In this document: positions 63,856-64,000 of the stretch, in pieces
Layout of the letters: the number at the start of each line of letters is the position of its first letter
Position numbering within the stretch: the stretch's first letter is position 1
From: Clostridiales bacterium
Lineage (GTDB): Bacteria > Bacillota > Clostridia > Lachnospirales > Cellulosilyticaceae
NCBI GenBank assembly: GCA_019418225.1
Contig: DYCF01000024.1
Span: 1-64,000 of the forward strand
Length of the DNA stretch: 64,000 nucleotides
Direction of reading: 5' to 3'
Program-made: the position numbers and the translations under genes
Notes under the pieces: generated by a model
What the model was told of the DNA's origin: nothing
Seen by the model: the letters and a program-made list of their open reading frames with translations, nothing else
The model's database searches: none

Positions 63856-64000
63856 TTAACACCCTTTACAAAGGCAATCTAAATCTTTCATATAAAGTGT
63901 TTCTACAGCTGCCCAATCAATTACATTCCAGATATTCTTTACATATTCAATACGTAGATTTTTATAATCTAGATAATAAGCGTGTTCCCATACATCTATA
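63856..64000 (-). CDS. Superoxide dismutase (Fe/Mn), C-terminal part
   Basis: The last 47 codons of a gene cut by the window edge read IDVWEHAYYLDYKNLRIEYV and then NIWNVIDWAAVE. DVWEHAYY holds the Asp and His metal ligands of Fe/Mn superoxide dismutase. The tail after VET (LYMKDLDCLCKGC) has three cysteines, more than usual for the family. The metal cannot be judged from this part. Confidence 0.92.
   Translation of the reverse strand, partial: IDVWEHAYYLDYKNLRIEYVKNIWNVIDWAAVETLYMKDLDCLCKGC

Overview
The window is AT-rich DNA from an anaerobic, low-GC Gram-positive bacterium. The NADH-type anaerobic sulfite reductase operon, the two-gene SufCB set, the GntR/YtrA-type ABC operons, the AGGAGG ribosome sites and the PL9 pectate lyase all fit a Clostridia member. 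A Lachnospiraceae plant-polymer degrader resembling Cellulosilyticum is my guess, not something I can prove here. Most genes lie on the minus strand. No rRNA, tRNA, transposase or phage gene was seen.

Layout. 86-9810: a complete type I-C CRISPR-Cas locus (31-repeat array, leader, cas2-cas1-cas4-cas7-cas8c-cas5-cas3, all minus), with a strong internal start for Cas11c inside cas8c. 9811-14700: a gene-poor stretch with a candidate structured RNA, a DUF4145-like gene, an exported tandem nitrilase and frameshifted gene remnants. 14708-19716: a CAP-domain protein, then a sugar PTS operon (PTS EIICB, EEP-family hydrolase, ROK glucokinase) with two LacI/CcpA-type operators. 19717-29609: DUF975 protein, orphan eutH, a membrane-anchored glucosaminidase-like protein, two ABC systems (one with a YtrA-type repressor) and a lone glycosyltransferase. 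29610-39302: anaerobic respiration or redox block, with asrABC, a CRP/FNR regulator, a NasA-type nitrate reductase with four-cluster ferredoxin, FAD/NAD oxidoreductase and TDT channel, then mobA. 39430-44736: hybrid histidine kinase, D,D-carboxypeptidase and two small membrane proteins. 45166-49361: molybdenum cofactor operon. 49644-64000: MATE exporter, carB, pectate lyase, phosphoesterase, sufC-sufB, an ion-transporter-superfamily permease, a lysine/aspartate/glycine repeat protein, a TRIC-type channel, and the 3' end of a superoxide dismutase.

How they work together. Three operons (asrABC, nitrate reductase, molybdenum cofactor) each carry a CRP/FNR-type palindrome whose centre lies exactly 29.5 bp upstream of a TATACT -10 box, the geometry of class II FNR/CRP activation. 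The CRP/FNR gene between the first two has a CRP-type recognition helix (RETVSR) that suits the TGTGA half-site. This predicts one regulon coupling sulfite reduction, nitrate reduction and cofactor supply.

Two dispersed, apparently unnamed non-coding elements stand out. The first is a ~111-bp double-hairpin repeat bounded by TATA, about ten full or partial copies including a four-copy tandem array and one copy sitting inside the loop of a terminator. The second is a long-stem 3' element found after two minus-strand genes; its stem mismatches become G-U pairs only in the minus-strand RNA. A third is a candidate pseudoknotted RNA at about 10215-10640.
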